A stretch of 64,000 bases of DNA from positions 620,001 to 684,000 of the forward strand of contig NZ_CAJYVQ010000008.1 of NCBI RefSeq assembly GCF_913778665.1, written 5' to 3'. The stretch comes from an uncultured Stenotrophomonas sp. (GTDB lineage: Bacteria; Pseudomonadota; Gammaproteobacteria; Xanthomonadales; Xanthomonadaceae). This document shows positions 16,472 through 25,702 of this stretch, piece by piece. Every line of letters starts with the position of its first letter. Position 1 is the stretch's first letter. Both the position numbers and the translations under genes were made by a program. Under the pieces are notes generated by a model. It was not told where the DNA came from, did no database searches, and was given only the letters and a program-made list of their open reading frames with translations.

Positions 16472-17479
16472 ATGCTGCTGATCGGCGTTGCCGGCACCGA
16501 ACTGACTGCCCAGGAACGCGACTGGCTGCAGCACGATGCCGTTGCCGGGGTGGTGCTGTTCAAGCGCAACTTCGCCTCGCGCGAGCAGGTGACCGATCTG
16601 AGCGCGGCCATCCGCGCCACCGCTCCGCGTCCGCAGCTGATCTGCGTGGACCAGGAAGGCGGCCGCGTGCAGCGTTTCCGCGAAGGCTACAGCGCGCTGC
16701 CGCCGCTGCAGGAGATCGGCGCGATGTACGCGACCGATCCGCAGCAGGCGCTGGCCCTGGCCGAACAGCACGCCTGGCTGATGGCCAGCGAAGTGCGCGC
16801 CAGCGGCCTGGACCTGAGCTTCGCGCCGGTGGTCGACCTTGGCCGCGGCAACCGCGCCATCGGCGACCGCGCCTTCAGTGAAGACCCGCAGGTGGTGGCC
16901 GCATTCACCGCCGCCTACGTGCGCGGCATGCACGCGGTCGGCATGGCCGCCACGCTCAAGCATTTCCCCGGCCACGGCACCGTGCTGGAAGACACCCACG
17001 TCGACACCGCGATCGATCCGCGCGCGCTGGACGAACTGCGTGCGCAGGACCTGGTGCCGTTCCAGGCCGGCATCGCCTCTGGTGCCGATGCGGTGATGAT
17101 GGCGCACGTGATCTACCCGCAGGTGGCGCCGGAACCGGCCGGCTATTCGCCGCGCTGGATCCAGGAGATCCTGCGCGGGGAGCTCGGCTTCCGCGGCGTG
17201 GTGTTCTCCGACGACATCGGCATGGCCGCCTCGCACAGCGCCGGCGGCGTGCCCGCGCGCGTGCATGCCCATCTGGACGCCGGCTGCGACGTGGTACTGG
17301 TCTGCCACCCGGAGCTGGTCGATGAAGCCCTGCACGCGGTGCAGGGGCGCTCCCTCAATACCGCTGCGCTGCTGGGCCTGATCGGCCGCGGCGCACTTGG
17401 CTGGGATGGCCTGCTGGCCGATGCCCGCCATGGCGATACCCAAACCCGTCTGCTTGAAACCCTTGGAAGAACCGTCTGA
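16472..17479 (+). CDS. nagZ: Beta-N-acetylhexosaminidase NagZ
   Basis: The 335-residue GH3 enzyme cuts GlcNAc from anhydromuropeptides in cytoplasmic peptidoglycan recycling, which affects AmpC beta-lactamase induction in related bacteria. Motifs are VDQEGGRVQRF, KHFPGHGTVLEDTHVD (with the acid/base histidine) and FSDDIGM (with the nucleophile aspartate). ATG 16472 (MLLIGVAGTEL) is preferred over the in-frame GTG at 16457. Its stop overlaps the hpt start by one base (TGATG). Confidence 0.96.
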   Translation: MLLIGVAGTELTAQERDWLQHDAVAGVVLFKRNFASREQVTDLSAAIRATAPRPQLICVDQEGGRVQRFREGYSALPPLQEIGAMYATDPQQALALAEQHAWLMASEVRASGLDLSFAPVVDLGRGNRAIGDRAFSEDPQVVAAFTAAYVRGMHAVGMAATLKHFPGHGTVLEDTHVDTAIDPRALDELRAQDLVPFQAGIASGADAVMMAHVIYPQVAPEPAGYSPRWIQEILRGELGFRGVVFSDDIGMAASHSAGGVPARVHAHLDAGCDVVLVCHPELVDEALHAVQGRSLNTAALLGLIGRGALGWDGLLADARHGDTQTRLLETLGRTV

Positions 17480-18033
17480 TGCCCAACCTCACCATTTCCC
17501 AGGCCCTGGCCCAGGCTGACCTGCTGGTCGACCGCCCCACCATCGACAAGGCCATCGCCGGTATCGCCGACGCCATCGCGCGCGATTACAAGGGCGAGGT
17601 GCCGCTGTTCCTGTCGATCATGCACGGCGCGCTGCCGTTCGCCGGCCAGCTGGCGCTGGAGCTGGGCGCGCGCGGCCAGGACGTGCAGTTCGATTACCTG
17701 CACGCCACCCGCTACCGTGGCGAAACCACCGGCGGCGACCTGGTCTGGAAGCACAAGCCGGCCACCTCGCTGTTCGGCCGCCGCGTGCTGCTGGTCGACG
17801 ACATCCTGGACGAGGGCTACACCCTGCAGGGGGTGCGCACCTGGTGCCTGGAGCAGGGCGCTACCGACGTGCGCATCGCCGCGATGACGGTGAAGAAGCA
17901 CGACCGCGCGCTGCCGGACGTGACCGCCGACTATGCCGGCATCGAGCTGCCGGACCGCTACGTGTTCGGCTTCGGCATGGACGTCAACGAAACCTTGCGC
18001 TGCGTGCCGGCCATCTACGCGATGAAGGAATAA
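17479..18033 (+). CDS. hpt: Hypoxanthine phosphoribosyltransferase
   Basis: The 184-residue type I phosphoribosyltransferase makes IMP (and GMP) from the free base and PRPP. The PRPP-binding loop is RVLLVDDILDEGYTL, the flexible loop region is LHATRYRGETTGG, and the base-binding motif is KKHDRALPDVTADYAG. It is translationally linked to nagZ. The next gene is another purine-salvage enzyme, so the pair suits the recycling of nucleosides and bases. Confidence 0.95.
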   Translation: MPNLTISQALAQADLLVDRPTIDKAIAGIADAIARDYKGEVPLFLSIMHGALPFAGQLALELGARGQDVQFDYLHATRYRGETTGGDLVWKHKPATSLFGRRVLLVDDILDEGYTLQGVRTWCLEQGATDVRIAAMTVKKHDRALPDVTADYAGIELPDRYVFGFGMDVNETLRCVPAIYAMKE

Positions 18034-18066
18034 CGACGCCGCCGACTCCGGCACGTCTTGTTCCAC

Positions 18067-18100
18067 CGCCGGCATCCTCGGGTGCCGGCGTTCGTCTTTT
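18067..18100 (+). terminator. Terminator after hpt
   Basis: CGCCGGCA (18067-18074) and TGCCGGCG (18083-18090) form an 8-bp stem, followed by TTCGTCTTTT. It would end the nagZ-hpt transcript 34 bp past the hpt stop. Confidence 0.75.
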
Positions 18101-18115
18101 CATGGAGTGCTTCGA

Positions 18116-18862
18116 ATGCAACAGATCGCCCTGGCCGTGATTGGCGGTACCGGTGTCTACAACCTGGCCAAGCTTGACGGCGTGCAGACCCACGAGGTCG
18201 ACACCCGCTTCGGCCGCCCGTCCGGTCCGGTGCGCGTGGGTACGCTGCTCGGCCATCGCGTCGCGTTCCTGGCGCGCCATGGCGAAGGCCACTCGCTGCC
18301 GCCGCACAAGATCAACTACCGCGCCAACCTGGCCGCGCTGCAGCAGCTGGGCGCGCAGCGGGTGCTGGCATTGAACACGGTGGGCGGCATCACCGAGGAC
18401 TTCGGTCCTCGCGTGCTGGCCTGCCCGGACCAGCTCATCGACTACACTTGGGGCCGCATCAGCACGATCTGTGAAGAAGCGGGCACCGACGTGGTTCACG
18501 TCGATTTCGGCCACCCCTACACGCCGATGCTGCGCAGCAAGATCCTGGCCGCCGCCAAAGTGACCGGTGTCACAGTCCATGACGGTGGCTGCTATGGCGC
18601 TACGCAGGGCCCGCGCCTGGAAACCATCGCCGAAATCGCCCGCATGCGCCGCGACGGTTGCGACCTGGTGGGCATGACCGGCATGCCGGAGGCCGCGCTG
18701 GCACGGGAGCTGGGCCTGGATTACGCCTGCCTGGCGATCATTGCCAACTGGGCGGCGGGTTGCGGTGATGGCGAGGAGATTACGATGGCCGAAGTGCTGG
18801 CCAACGTGCAGGCGGCCAGCAACGGACTTCCGGAACTGGTGGGCGAATTGGCGCGGGGGTGA
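18116..18862 (+). CDS. S-methyl-5'-thioadenosine / thioinosine phosphorylase
   Basis: This 248-residue member of the MTAP/PNP family performs phosphorolysis of methylthio-nucleosides in methionine and purine salvage. Motifs are [11 protein letters not shown] (phosphate loop), [20 protein letters not shown] and [26 protein letters not shown]. Gammaproteobacteria without MTAP often use a thioinosine-specific form of this family, and sequence alone does not settle the substrate. ATG 18116 follows TGGAG at a good distance. It lies downstream of hpt across a terminator. Confidence 0.92.
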   Translation: MQQIALAVIGGTGVYNLAKLDGVQTHEVDTRFGRPSGPVRVGTLLGHRVAFLARHGEGHSLPPHKINYRANLAALQQLGAQRVLALNTVGGITEDFGPRVLACPDQLIDYTWGRISTICEEAGTDVVHVDFGHPYTPMLRSKILAAAKVTGVTVHDGGCYGATQGPRLETIAEIARMRRDGCDLVGMTGMPEAALARELGLDYACLAIIANWAAGCGDGEEITMAEVLANVQAASNGLPELVGELARG

Positions 18863-18950
18863 TTGTCTTCCCCGAGCAAGCTTTGCATACTCAGCTTGTG
18901 CGCGGGTTCAGCGTACACCACCCATTCATTGCATAAGGTCTCGCATCACC

Positions 18951-19157
18951 ATGCCGAACGGTACCGTCAAGTGGTTCAACGACGCCAAGGGATTTGGCTT
19001 CATCTCGCCGGAGGATGGCAGCGCCGACGTGTTCGCGCACTTCTCCGCCATCAACTCCAAGGGCTTCCGCAGCCTGCAGGAAGGCCAGCGTGTCACCTAT
19101 GACGTGACCCAGGGCCCGAAGGGTGCCCAGGCTTCGAACATCACGCCGGCCGAGTGA
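18951..19157 (+). CDS. Cold-shock domain protein (CspA family)
   Basis: The 68-residue single-domain RNA-binding protein has the RNP1 motif KGFGFIS and the RNP2-like motif DVFAHFS. It should bind single-stranded RNA or DNA and melt secondary structure. The upstream leader (18863-18950) is short and shows no obvious long cold-shock 5' region. A strong terminator follows at 19177-19204, so it is probably monocistronic. Confidence 0.96.
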   Translation: MPNGTVKWFNDAKGFGFISPEDGSADVFAHFSAINSKGFRSLQEGQRVTYDVTQGPKGAQASNITPAE

Positions 19158-19176
19158 TCCACTCGACAGTGCGTTG

Positions 19177-19204
19177 AAAACCCCGCTCCGGCGGGGTTTT
19201 TTTT
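19177..19204 (+). terminator. Rho-independent terminator after the csp gene
   Basis: AAAACCCCGC (19177-19186) pairs with GCGGGGTTTT (19191-19200) around TCCG, and the T-run continues to 19204. This is a canonical intrinsic terminator. Confidence 0.93.
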
Positions 19205-19209
19205 GAGCA

Positions 19210-19235
19210 GTAGATCCACGGCATGCGTGGATGCC
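19210..19235 (+). repeat. SMAG-type REP palindrome
   Basis: It starts GTAGATCCACGGCATGCGTG and closes with GATGCC, a GTAG-headed palindrome of the Stenotrophomonas REP type. It lies directly after the csp terminator and upstream of the flavin monooxygenase. Confidence 0.8.
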
Positions 19236-19286
19236 GTGCGCGGCGTCCGTTCTCCATTCGCAACCTGCCTCGGGCACAATGCGGCC

Positions 19287-20555
19287 ATGACGGAACGACT
19301 GCGTATCGCCGTGATCGGCTACGGCACTGCTGGCCAGGCATCGGCCATCCTGTTCACCCGTGACGGTCACGCGGTGGAGATTTTCGAACGCGTGCCCACG
19401 CCGGGGCCGGTGGGTGCCGGCTTCCTGCTGCAGCCCACTGGCCTGCAGGTGTTGTGGCAGATGGGCCTGCTCGATGCGGTGCGCGCGCATGCGGCGCCGG
19501 TGCACCGCCTGTATGGCGACACGCCCTGCGAGCGCGCGGTGATGGACATGCGCTACGCCGGCCTGGATGCGCGCTTGCACGGCCTCGGCATGCAGCGCGG
19601 GGCGTTGTTCTCGCTGCTGGACCAGGCGCGTGCCGGTGCGGGCCAGTTGCATGCGGGCACCACCATCATCGAGGTGGACAGCGTGCAGGGCCGTCTGCGC
19701 GACAGCGAAGGCCGCATGCATGGCCCGTTCGATCTGGTGGTGGTCGCCGACGGCGCTGCCTCCACGCTGCGCGGCACGATCAGGCAGGGCGCCGGCCTGG
19801 ACCGCGTGTATCCGTGGGGTGCGCTGTGGTGCCTGCTGCCGGCCGAAGACTGGCCGCACCTGCAGGAGCTGCGACAGCGCTACGTGGCCGCGCGCAAGAT
19901 GATCGGGCTGCTGCCGGTCGGTACGCGTCCCGGTGATGACACGCCGCGCTTGAGCTTCTTCTGGAGCCTGCCACGCGCCGATTTCGAGCGCTGGCAGGCC
20001 GACGGCCTGGCGCCGTGGCTGGATGAACTGCATGCACTGTGGCCGCAGGCCAGCGCCCGATTCGCGCATCTGCATGATGCGGGCCAGCTGGCGCGTGCGG
20101 TCTACCGTGACGCGGTGATGACGCGCTGGCATCAGGGGCGCATGGTGCTGGCCGGTGATGCCGCGCATGCCATGAGCCCGCAGCTGGGGCAGGGCGTGAA
20201 CATGGCCCTGCTCGATGCCGTGGCGCTGCGCGATGCGGTGCGCACACACGGCGCTGGTGCCGATGCGTTGCAGGCCTACCAGGCACGGCGCAGGGCGCAT
20301 GTGGCGGTCTACCAGCGCTGGAGCCGCTGGCTGACGCCGCTGTTCCAGTCCGACCGTGATGCCCTGGCCAAGGCGCGCGACGTGCTGCTTGGGCCGATGG
20401 GGCGCCTGCCCGGTGGGCGTGGCCACATGCTGCGGGTACTCAGTGGCACCCAGCACGGCTGGTTCGGTGCACTGGCGCTGGATCCGGCGTTCGTCGGCGC
20501 CATGCAGAGCGGCGTGCAGGACCATGCCGCCAGTGTTGCCGCCGCCGATGCGTGA
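19287..20555 (+). CDS. FAD-dependent aromatic-type monooxygenase
   Basis: The 422-residue flavoprotein is of the salicylate hydroxylase / UbiH-like group. The N-terminal dinucleotide fold IAVIGYGTAGQASAILF has GYGTAG where GAGIAG is more usual. The second FAD motif, GDAAHAMSPQLGQGVNMALLDAVAL, is canonical. The middle DLVVVADGAASTLR matches the DG motif for FAD/NAD(P)H binding. The substrate is unknown; the gene stands alone on the plus strand. ATG 19287 is preferred because the longer frame from 19203 starts inside the REP. Confidence 0.88.
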   Translation: MTERLRIAVIGYGTAGQASAILFTRDGHAVEIFERVPTPGPVGAGFLLQPTGLQVLWQMGLLDAVRAHAAPVHRLYGDTPCERAVMDMRYAGLDARLHGLGMQRGALFSLLDQARAGAGQLHAGTTIIEVDSVQGRLRDSEGRMHGPFDLVVVADGAASTLRGTIRQGAGLDRVYPWGALWCLLPAEDWPHLQELRQRYVAARKMIGLLPVGTRPGDDTPRLSFFWSLPRADFERWQADGLAPWLDELHALWPQASARFAHLHDAGQLARAVYRDAVMTRWHQGRMVLAGDAAHAMSPQLGQGVNMALLDAVALRDAVRTHGAGADALQAYQARRRAHVAVYQRWSRWLTPLFQSDRDALAKARDVLLGPMGRLPGGRGHMLRVLSGTQHGWFGALALDPAFVGAMQSGVQDHAASVAAADA

Positions 20556-20736
20556 AGCACTTCATCACGTGAATTAACGGTTGCCTCACCGTGGATATGC
20601 GAGAACAAACAGGCACGCGACAGCCGCGTCGCCCGTTTTCCTTTCCGTGATCAACATCGCGCGTGGCCTGGGCGGCACTGCCGTTGCGGCCTGTTGCGGC
20701 CCGGACGTGCCGCGCGATGTAGAAGAGGAGGACGCC

Positions 20737-21006
20737 ATGTTGTTCGCGGTCGAGGAGCTGGAATCGGAAATCTGCAAGCTGCGCGGACTGCTGCAGATGC
20801 TGCACGAAGACCAGCCCGACGTACTGGAGGATGTGTTCGAGTTCCATGTCGGCAGCCTGATCAGCCATGCCGCAGCGGAGCACCATGCACGCATCCGCGC
20901 CTGCGCACAGGAAATGCTCGCCGCGATCCAGACGCTGCCCAGGCGTCGCTACGATGTAGGCGCCGATTTCCAGCTGATGCCGGAATTGAGCATTAGCCCG
21001 GCCTGA
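20737..21006 (+). CDS. Hypothetical protein, 89 residues
   Basis: I do not recognise this protein. It begins MLFAVEELESEICKLRGLL and looks all-helical, with an acidic N-terminal half (EDQPDVLEDVFEFHVG) and a histidine-rich middle (SHAAAEHHARIRACAQEML). It has no signal peptide or membrane segment. ATG 20737 is preceded by AGAGGAGG, a strong ribosome-binding site, which supports real translation. The frame extends upstream to 20581 without such a signal. It is convergent with pdeM, one base apart. Confidence 0.65.
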   Translation: MLFAVEELESEICKLRGLLQMLHEDQPDVLEDVFEFHVGSLISHAAAEHHARIRACAQEMLAAIQTLPRRRYDVGADFQLMPELSISPA

Positions 21007-21007
21007 T

Positions 21008-21649
21008 TCAACGCACGGGAAGCTTCACCAGCGCATCCTCCACGCAGGCGATCATCCGCTCGCCGCTGGCGGCGACCGGCACGATACCGGCGGTGAAGGC
21101 GGAGAACGCCGGCAGGACCGTCACGCCGTCGCGCAGCCAGAAGGCGGGAAATCGCCGCCGCAGGGGCGGCAATGCGATCTGCGGATGCAGATGCCCGGCG
21201 ATCACGTGCAGGTCCGTGTCCGGCACTGGCTCATGCCGCAGCAGGAACGGCGGCAGGCGGACCGTGTCGTGGGTCTGCACCTGCAGCTGCGCATGCGGCA
21301 GATGCAGGTCGTGGTTTCCGCGCAGCACATGCACGTCCAGCGCTGCATTGCGTTCGCGCCAGCCCAGCCAGTGCTGGTACCACGCCGCGCGATGCGCCGG
21401 CCCATGCAGGATGTCGCCGAGGATCCACAGTTGGCGGCAGGCGTGGGTATCCAGCAGCCGCTGCAGGCGGCCCAGGTCGTCAACAGTTCCGCCACTGGGC
21501 AGGGCGATGCCGGCACGACGGAAGATATCGGCCTTGCCGAGGTGCAGGTCGGCGATCAGCAGGGCCTGCCGCGCCGGCCAGTACAGTGCGCGGGCGCCGA
21601 GAAACCGCATGGGCTCGCCGGCAAGCGGCAGCAGCTGCTCATCGACCAT
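21008..21649 (-). CDS. pdeM: Ligase-associated metallophosphoesterase PdeM
   Basis: The 213-residue protein is of the calcineurin-like superfamily. Metal motifs appear in order as IADLHLGK, LGDILHG, LRGNHD and AGHLHPQI. It is the phosphodiesterase/phosphomonoesterase member of the ligase-associated DNA repair cluster, and the three genes immediately upstream on the same strand are the other members. The start ATG 21649 lies within the end of the helicase gene (11-bp overlap), so translation is probably coupled. The longer frame from 21907 is not preferred. Confidence 0.92.
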   Translation of the reverse strand: MVDEQLLPLAGEPMRFLGARALYWPARQALLIADLHLGKADIFRRAGIALPSGGTVDDLGRLQRLLDTHACRQLWILGDILHGPAHRAAWYQHWLGWRERNAALDVHVLRGNHDLHLPHAQLQVQTHDTVRLPPFLLRHEPVPDTDLHVIAGHLHPQIALPPLRRRFPAFWLRDGVTVLPAFSAFTAGIVPVAASGERMIACVEDALVKLPVR

Positions 21650-24098
21650 GACGGCGCTCCAGCTGCTGCGCGGCACGCTGCACGCGGGTGCGCCAGTCTT
21701 CGTTGCTGAACTGCCCGCGCAGGCGCTCGGCCCACAGTGGAAAGCCCAACGGCGTGAGTGATGCCGGCCGCTGCAGCGACAGCGCCTGTGTGCCGATCCG
21801 GTCCAGGACCTGCTGCAGGCCAGGCAGGTCCAGGCTGTCGTGCAGGACTTCGTGCTCGGCCAGTGCCAGCAGCAGATGGCCGGGGTCGTGCTCGCACAGC
21901 ACGTCATAGAGCAATCCCGCCGAGGCCTGCAGCTGGCGCAGCGAACGCGGCACGCCGCCGGGCAGGCTGGGAACCAGCAAGCCGGCCACGCGCGCGATGC
22001 CGCGGAACTGGCGGCGGGCCAGCTCGCCCAGGTTCACCGCCGCACGCAGGTCTTCCAGCAGATGTTCACGGCTGAACAAGGCGCGCCACTGCGGCGGGTC
22101 GAGTTCGATGGCCTGCGCCGGCGCAAGCACCAGGCCGTGATCGTTCACCGCATAGCCGATGCTGTTGCGTCGGCCGCGGGTGCAACGCAGCGCCAGCAGG
22201 GCGGCCAGGGCCTCGTGCACGTGGCGGCCGGCAAAGGGATAGACGAACAGGAACTGGCCATCGCGGCGCCTCACGTCTTCCACCAGCAGATGATCCGCAC
22301 CGGGGCGCGCCGACAACTGCGCCTGCAATGCCAGCAGCGGCGCCAGCCAGCGTGACTCGGCGCTGTCATCGGAACCGGACAGAACCGCTTCCAGCTCACG
22401 GCCGAGCGCCATCGACAGCGGCAGCTGGCCGCCCTGCCACCGCGGCACGACGCCGTCACCGCGTCCACGCGCCAGGCGCACGAAGGCGGTCATGTCACGC
22501 AACTGCACCAGTTCCAGCAGGCGCCCGGCGAACTGGAAGCGATCACCCCGGCGCAGCCGGCTGGCGAACTGTTCCTCCACCGCACCGAGCCCACCACCGC
22601 GCAGGAACTGCACGCGCACGCTGCCATCGCTGCTGATGGTGCCGATCGACAAGCGGTGACGCAGCGCCTGGCGGCGATCATGCATGCGGTAGCGGCCATC
22701 GGCATCGCGCACGACCTTGTGGAAATCCGGGTACTGCGCCAGCGCCTGCCCACCCTGCACGATGAATTCCAGCACGGCCTGCCACTGTTCATCGCCCAGC
22801 GTGGCGAAGGCATGCGTGCCACGCACCTGCGCCAGCAGCGCATCACTATCGAAGCCACCCGCGAGCGCGCGACTGACCGCATGCTGTGCCAGCACGTCGA
22901 GTGACAGCGTCGGTGGCGGACGCGCTTCAACCACGCGTTCGTGCAGCGCGCGGCGCACCGCTGCATATTCGGCCAGTTCGAGGGCGTGGGTGGGAATGCA
23001 GACGATGGCACCGCTGGCGCCGGGACGATGGCGTGCACGCCCGGCGCGCTGGCGCAGCCGCGCCACGCCCTTCGGGCTGCCCAGCTGCAGTACCTGTTCC
23101 ACCTCCGGGAAATCCACGCCGAGGTCGAGGCTGGAGGTCGCCACCACGCAGCGCAACGCGCCTGCGCGCAGGCCGTCCTCCACCTGCTGGCGAAGGGCCG
23201 GGTCCAGCGAGCCGTGATGCAGCGCCAGCGTGTCAGCGTCTTCCGGCCATACCGCCGCCAGCGCCTGATGCCACAGTTCGGCCTGCGCGCGGGTGTTGGT
23301 GAACAGCAGGCTGCTGCGTGCGGCCATCAGCGCGTCCAGCACGCGTGGCAGCTGCGCCAGTCCGAGGTGGCCGGCCCAGGGGAAGCGTTCGCCGGGCTCT
23401 GGCAGCAGGCTGCGCACGCTGATCGCCCGCGGGCGCACGCCCTGCACGATCGGTGCGTCCGGTTGGCCAGGCAACAGTACGTCCCGGGCCTGCGGCAGGT
23501 TGCCCAGCGTGGCCGACAGTCCCCACAGCTGCAGGGAAGGGGTGGCGTCGCGCATCACCGCCAGGTTCAGCTGCAGCAGCACGCCGCGCTTGTTGCCCAG
23601 CAGTTCGTGCCATTCGTCCACCACCACGCAGCGCAGTTGGCGCATGCGGGGCAGCGTGTCGGGATAGCTCAGCAGCAATGCCAGCGATTCGGGCGTGGTC
23701 ACCAGCACGTCAACGCGACCCTCGCGCGCCTGCCGGCGCTCGCGGTTGCTGGCATCGCCGCTGCGCAGGCCGACCCGCCAGCCCAGCCCCAGCCCGTCGA
23801 TCACTGTCTGCAGCGCACGTGCGGTATCACTGGCCAAGGCCCGGAGCGGCGTCACCCACAGCACCTGCAGCGGCCGCACCGCACTGGCCCGGCGCGGTGC
23901 CGGCGGCGGATCGAGCATCGCCTGCAGCAGCGGGCCACCGAACATGGCCAGCGTCTTGCCGCTGCCGGTGGGCGTGTGCAGTAGACCGGAGTCGCCTGCC
24001 AGATAGTGCCGCCACATCGCGCGCTGGAACGGCAGTGAGCGCCAGCCGCGCGCAGCGAACCAGTCTTCCAGCCTGCGCAACGCCTGGCGGCGGTTCAT
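21639..24098 (-). CDS. Ligase-associated DEXH-box DNA helicase (Lhr core type)
   Basis: The 819-residue superfamily 2 helicase has motif I LHTPTGSGKTLAMF, motif II VVVDEWHELLGNKRG (DEWH), motif III GLSATLG and motif VI QRAGRARHRPG. A winged-helix and Lhr-specific C-terminal region follow, matching Lhr-Core without the long C-terminal extension of full Lhr. It should be an ATP-dependent 3'-5' translocase that unwinds DNA or RNA-DNA hybrids. The start ATG 24098 overlaps the ligase stop (ATGA). It works with the ligase, exonuclease and PdeM encoded alongside. Confidence 0.95.
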   Translation of the reverse strand: MNRRQALRRLEDWFAARGWRSLPFQRAMWRHYLAGDSGLLHTPTGSGKTLAMFGGPLLQAMLDPPPAPRRASAVRPLQVLWVTPLRALASDTARALQTVIDGLGLGWRVGLRSGDASNRERRQAREGRVDVLVTTPESLALLLSYPDTLPRMRQLRCVVVDEWHELLGNKRGVLLQLNLAVMRDATPSLQLWGLSATLGNLPQARDVLLPGQPDAPIVQGVRPRAISVRSLLPEPGERFPWAGHLGLAQLPRVLDALMAARSSLLFTNTRAQAELWHQALAAVWPEDADTLALHHGSLDPALRQQVEDGLRAGALRCVVATSSLDLGVDFPEVEQVLQLGSPKGVARLRQRAGRARHRPGASGAIVCIPTHALELAEYAAVRRALHERVVEARPPPTLSLDVLAQHAVSRALAGGFDSDALLAQVRGTHAFATLGDEQWQAVLEFIVQGGQALAQYPDFHKVVRDADGRYRMHDRRQALRHRLSIGTISSDGSVRVQFLRGGGLGAVEEQFASRLRRGDRFQFAGRLLELVQLRDMTAFVRLARGRGDGVVPRWQGGQLPLSMALGRELEAVLSGSDDSAESRWLAPLLALQAQLSARPGADHLLVEDVRRRDGQFLFVYPFAGRHVHEALAALLALRCTRGRRNSIGYAVNDHGLVLAPAQAIELDPPQWRALFSREHLLEDLRAAVNLGELARRQFRGIARVAGLLVPSLPGGVPRSLRQLQASAGLLYDVLCEHDPGHLLLALAEHEVLHDSLDLPGLQQVLDRIGTQALSLQRPASLTPLGFPLWAERLRGQFSNEDWRTRVQRAAQQLERRHGR

Positions 24099-25702
24099 CG
24101 CGCCAGCGCCTGAAGCGTGGCCAGCCGGTCGGCTTCAGTAGCAGGCTTGTCGTGGCGCCAGCGCAGGATGCGCGGAAAGCGCACGGCGATGCCGGATTTG
24201 TGCCGGCTGCTGCGGTTGACCGCCTCGAAGCCCAGTTCGAACACCTGCTCGGCACGCACGCTGCGCACCGGGCCAAACCGTTCGCGGGTGTTGGCGCGGA
24301 TCCAGCGGTCGAGGGCCAGGATTTCCTTGTCGTCCAATCCCGAGTAGGCCTTGGCCACCGGCACCAGCACATCGCCGTCCCAGACGCCGAAGGTGTAATC
24401 GGTGTACAGCGTGCTGCGCCGTCCATGGCCGGCCTGCGCGTACAGCAGCACGGCATCGATGGTCAGCGGGTCGACCTTCCATTTCCACCAGTCGCCGCGC
24501 CGTCGCCCCGACTGGTAGGTGGACGTGCGGCGTTTCAGCATCAACCCTTCCACGCCTCGCTCGCGGGAGGCCTCCCGCAATGCGGCGGCCTGCACCCAGT
24601 CTTCAGCGGGTACATCGGGCGACAGCTGGATGCGCGTATCGCCCAGAGCACCGATCACCTCGGCCAACTGTGCTCGCCGTTGCTGCAACGGCAGCCCACG
24701 CAGATCCTCGCCGTCGCGTTCAAGCAGGTCGTAGGCGAGCACGCGCACCGGGGTGTTGCGCAACGTCGCTGCGCCTGGCTTGCGGCGCTGGATGCGGGTC
24801 TGCAATGCGGTGAAGGCGCGCGGCAGGTCGTCGCTCTCGTCCCAGGCCAGCAGTTCTCCGTCCAGTACGCAGCCGTCGGGCAGCGCCATCGCGGCCTGTT
24901 CAATTTCCGGGAAGCGCCCATCCAGCCGTTCCTCGCCCCGTGACCACAGCGCCACTTCACCGCGTCGGCGCAGCAGCTGCAGGCGGATGCCATCCCATTT
25001 CCACTCCAGCAGCCAGTCTTCGATCGGGCCCAGCCGTTGGCCCGGCTCGCCCTCCAGCGGCGAGGCCAGGAAGAACGGGTACGGCTGCTGCCGGTCCAGT
25101 GGCAGTTCGTCCGGCGACAGCAACTGCTCCAGCGAGCCGGGTGAGGGCACCCACTCGCCGAGCATGCGCTGGGCAATGCGCGCGATGTCCAGGCCGGACC
25201 ATTCGGCCAGCGCCTGTTGCACCTGCCGTTGTGAAACACCCACGCGCAGCGCGCCGGTGAGCAGCTTGTTGAACACCAGGCGCTCGCCGCTGCGCAGCTG
25301 TCGCCACCCGGCGACCACCGCTGCGCGTCGCTCCGCCTCCGGATGGTTGGCCACCGTCAGCAGGTGCTGTTCAATCCAGTCCGACAACGGGCGGTCGGCG
25401 GCGGGATGCAAGGGGTCATCCATCAGCAGGGTCAGTGTTTCAGCCAGATCGCCGACCTGGGCATAGCTGTCTTCCACCAGCCAGGCGGGCAGGCCGGATT
25501 CTTCGGCGATCCAGCTGCGCAGCTCGCCACTGGCGGCGATCTTGCGGCGTGCGCCGCCGACCTTGCCGCCGCTGAGCAGGAACAGCGCCCACGCTGCATC
25601 GTGCGGCGCGGCGTGGCGGAAGTAGTCGATTAGCGCGGCGCGCTTGTCCAGCGTCGCGGTGCTGCGGTCCAGGCGCTGGTAGAGCGCAGCGAAGGCCTTC
25701 AC
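24095..25702 (-). CDS. ATP-dependent DNA ligase (repair-cluster type)
   Basis: The protein has 535 residues from GTG 25702 (VKAFAALYQRLDRS). An N-terminal helical DNA-binding domain precedes the nucleotidyltransferase domain. The adenylation lysine is in EWKWDGIRLQ, and later motifs include DGRFPEIEQ, VLDGELLAWD, RGVEGLMLKRR and the motif V region WWKWKVDPL. A C-terminal OB fold follows. It seals nicks using ATP, unlike the housekeeping NAD-dependent LigA. The start overlaps the exonuclease stop by GTGA, and its own stop overlaps the helicase start. Confidence 0.95.
   Translation of the reverse strand: MKAFAALYQRLDRSTATLDKRAALIDYFRHAAPHDAAWALFLLSGGKVGGARRKIAASGELRSWIAEESGLPAWLVEDSYAQVGDLAETLTLLMDDPLHPAADRPLSDWIEQHLLTVANHPEAERRAAVVAGWRQLRSGERLVFNKLLTGALRVGVSQRQVQQALAEWSGLDIARIAQRMLGEWVPSPGSLEQLLSPDELPLDRQQPYPFFLASPLEGEPGQRLGPIEDWLLEWKWDGIRLQLLRRRGEVALWSRGEERLDGRFPEIEQAAMALPDGCVLDGELLAWDESDDLPRAFTALQTRIQRRKPGAATLRNTPVRVLAYDLLERDGEDLRGLPLQQRRAQLAEVIGALGDTRIQLSPDVPAEDWVQAAALREASRERGVEGLMLKRRTSTYQSGRRRGDWWKWKVDPLTIDAVLLYAQAGHGRRSTLYTDYTFGVWDGDVLVPVAKAYSGLDDKEILALDRWIRANTRERFGPVRSVRAEQVFELGFEAVNRSSRHKSGIAVRFPRILRWRHDKPATEADRLATLQALAR

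Noticed and set aside
18863..18950. Cold-shock-type structured leader before the csp gene
   Set aside because: Only 88 bp separates it from the preceding gene and I see no conserved cold box or stable alternative fold.
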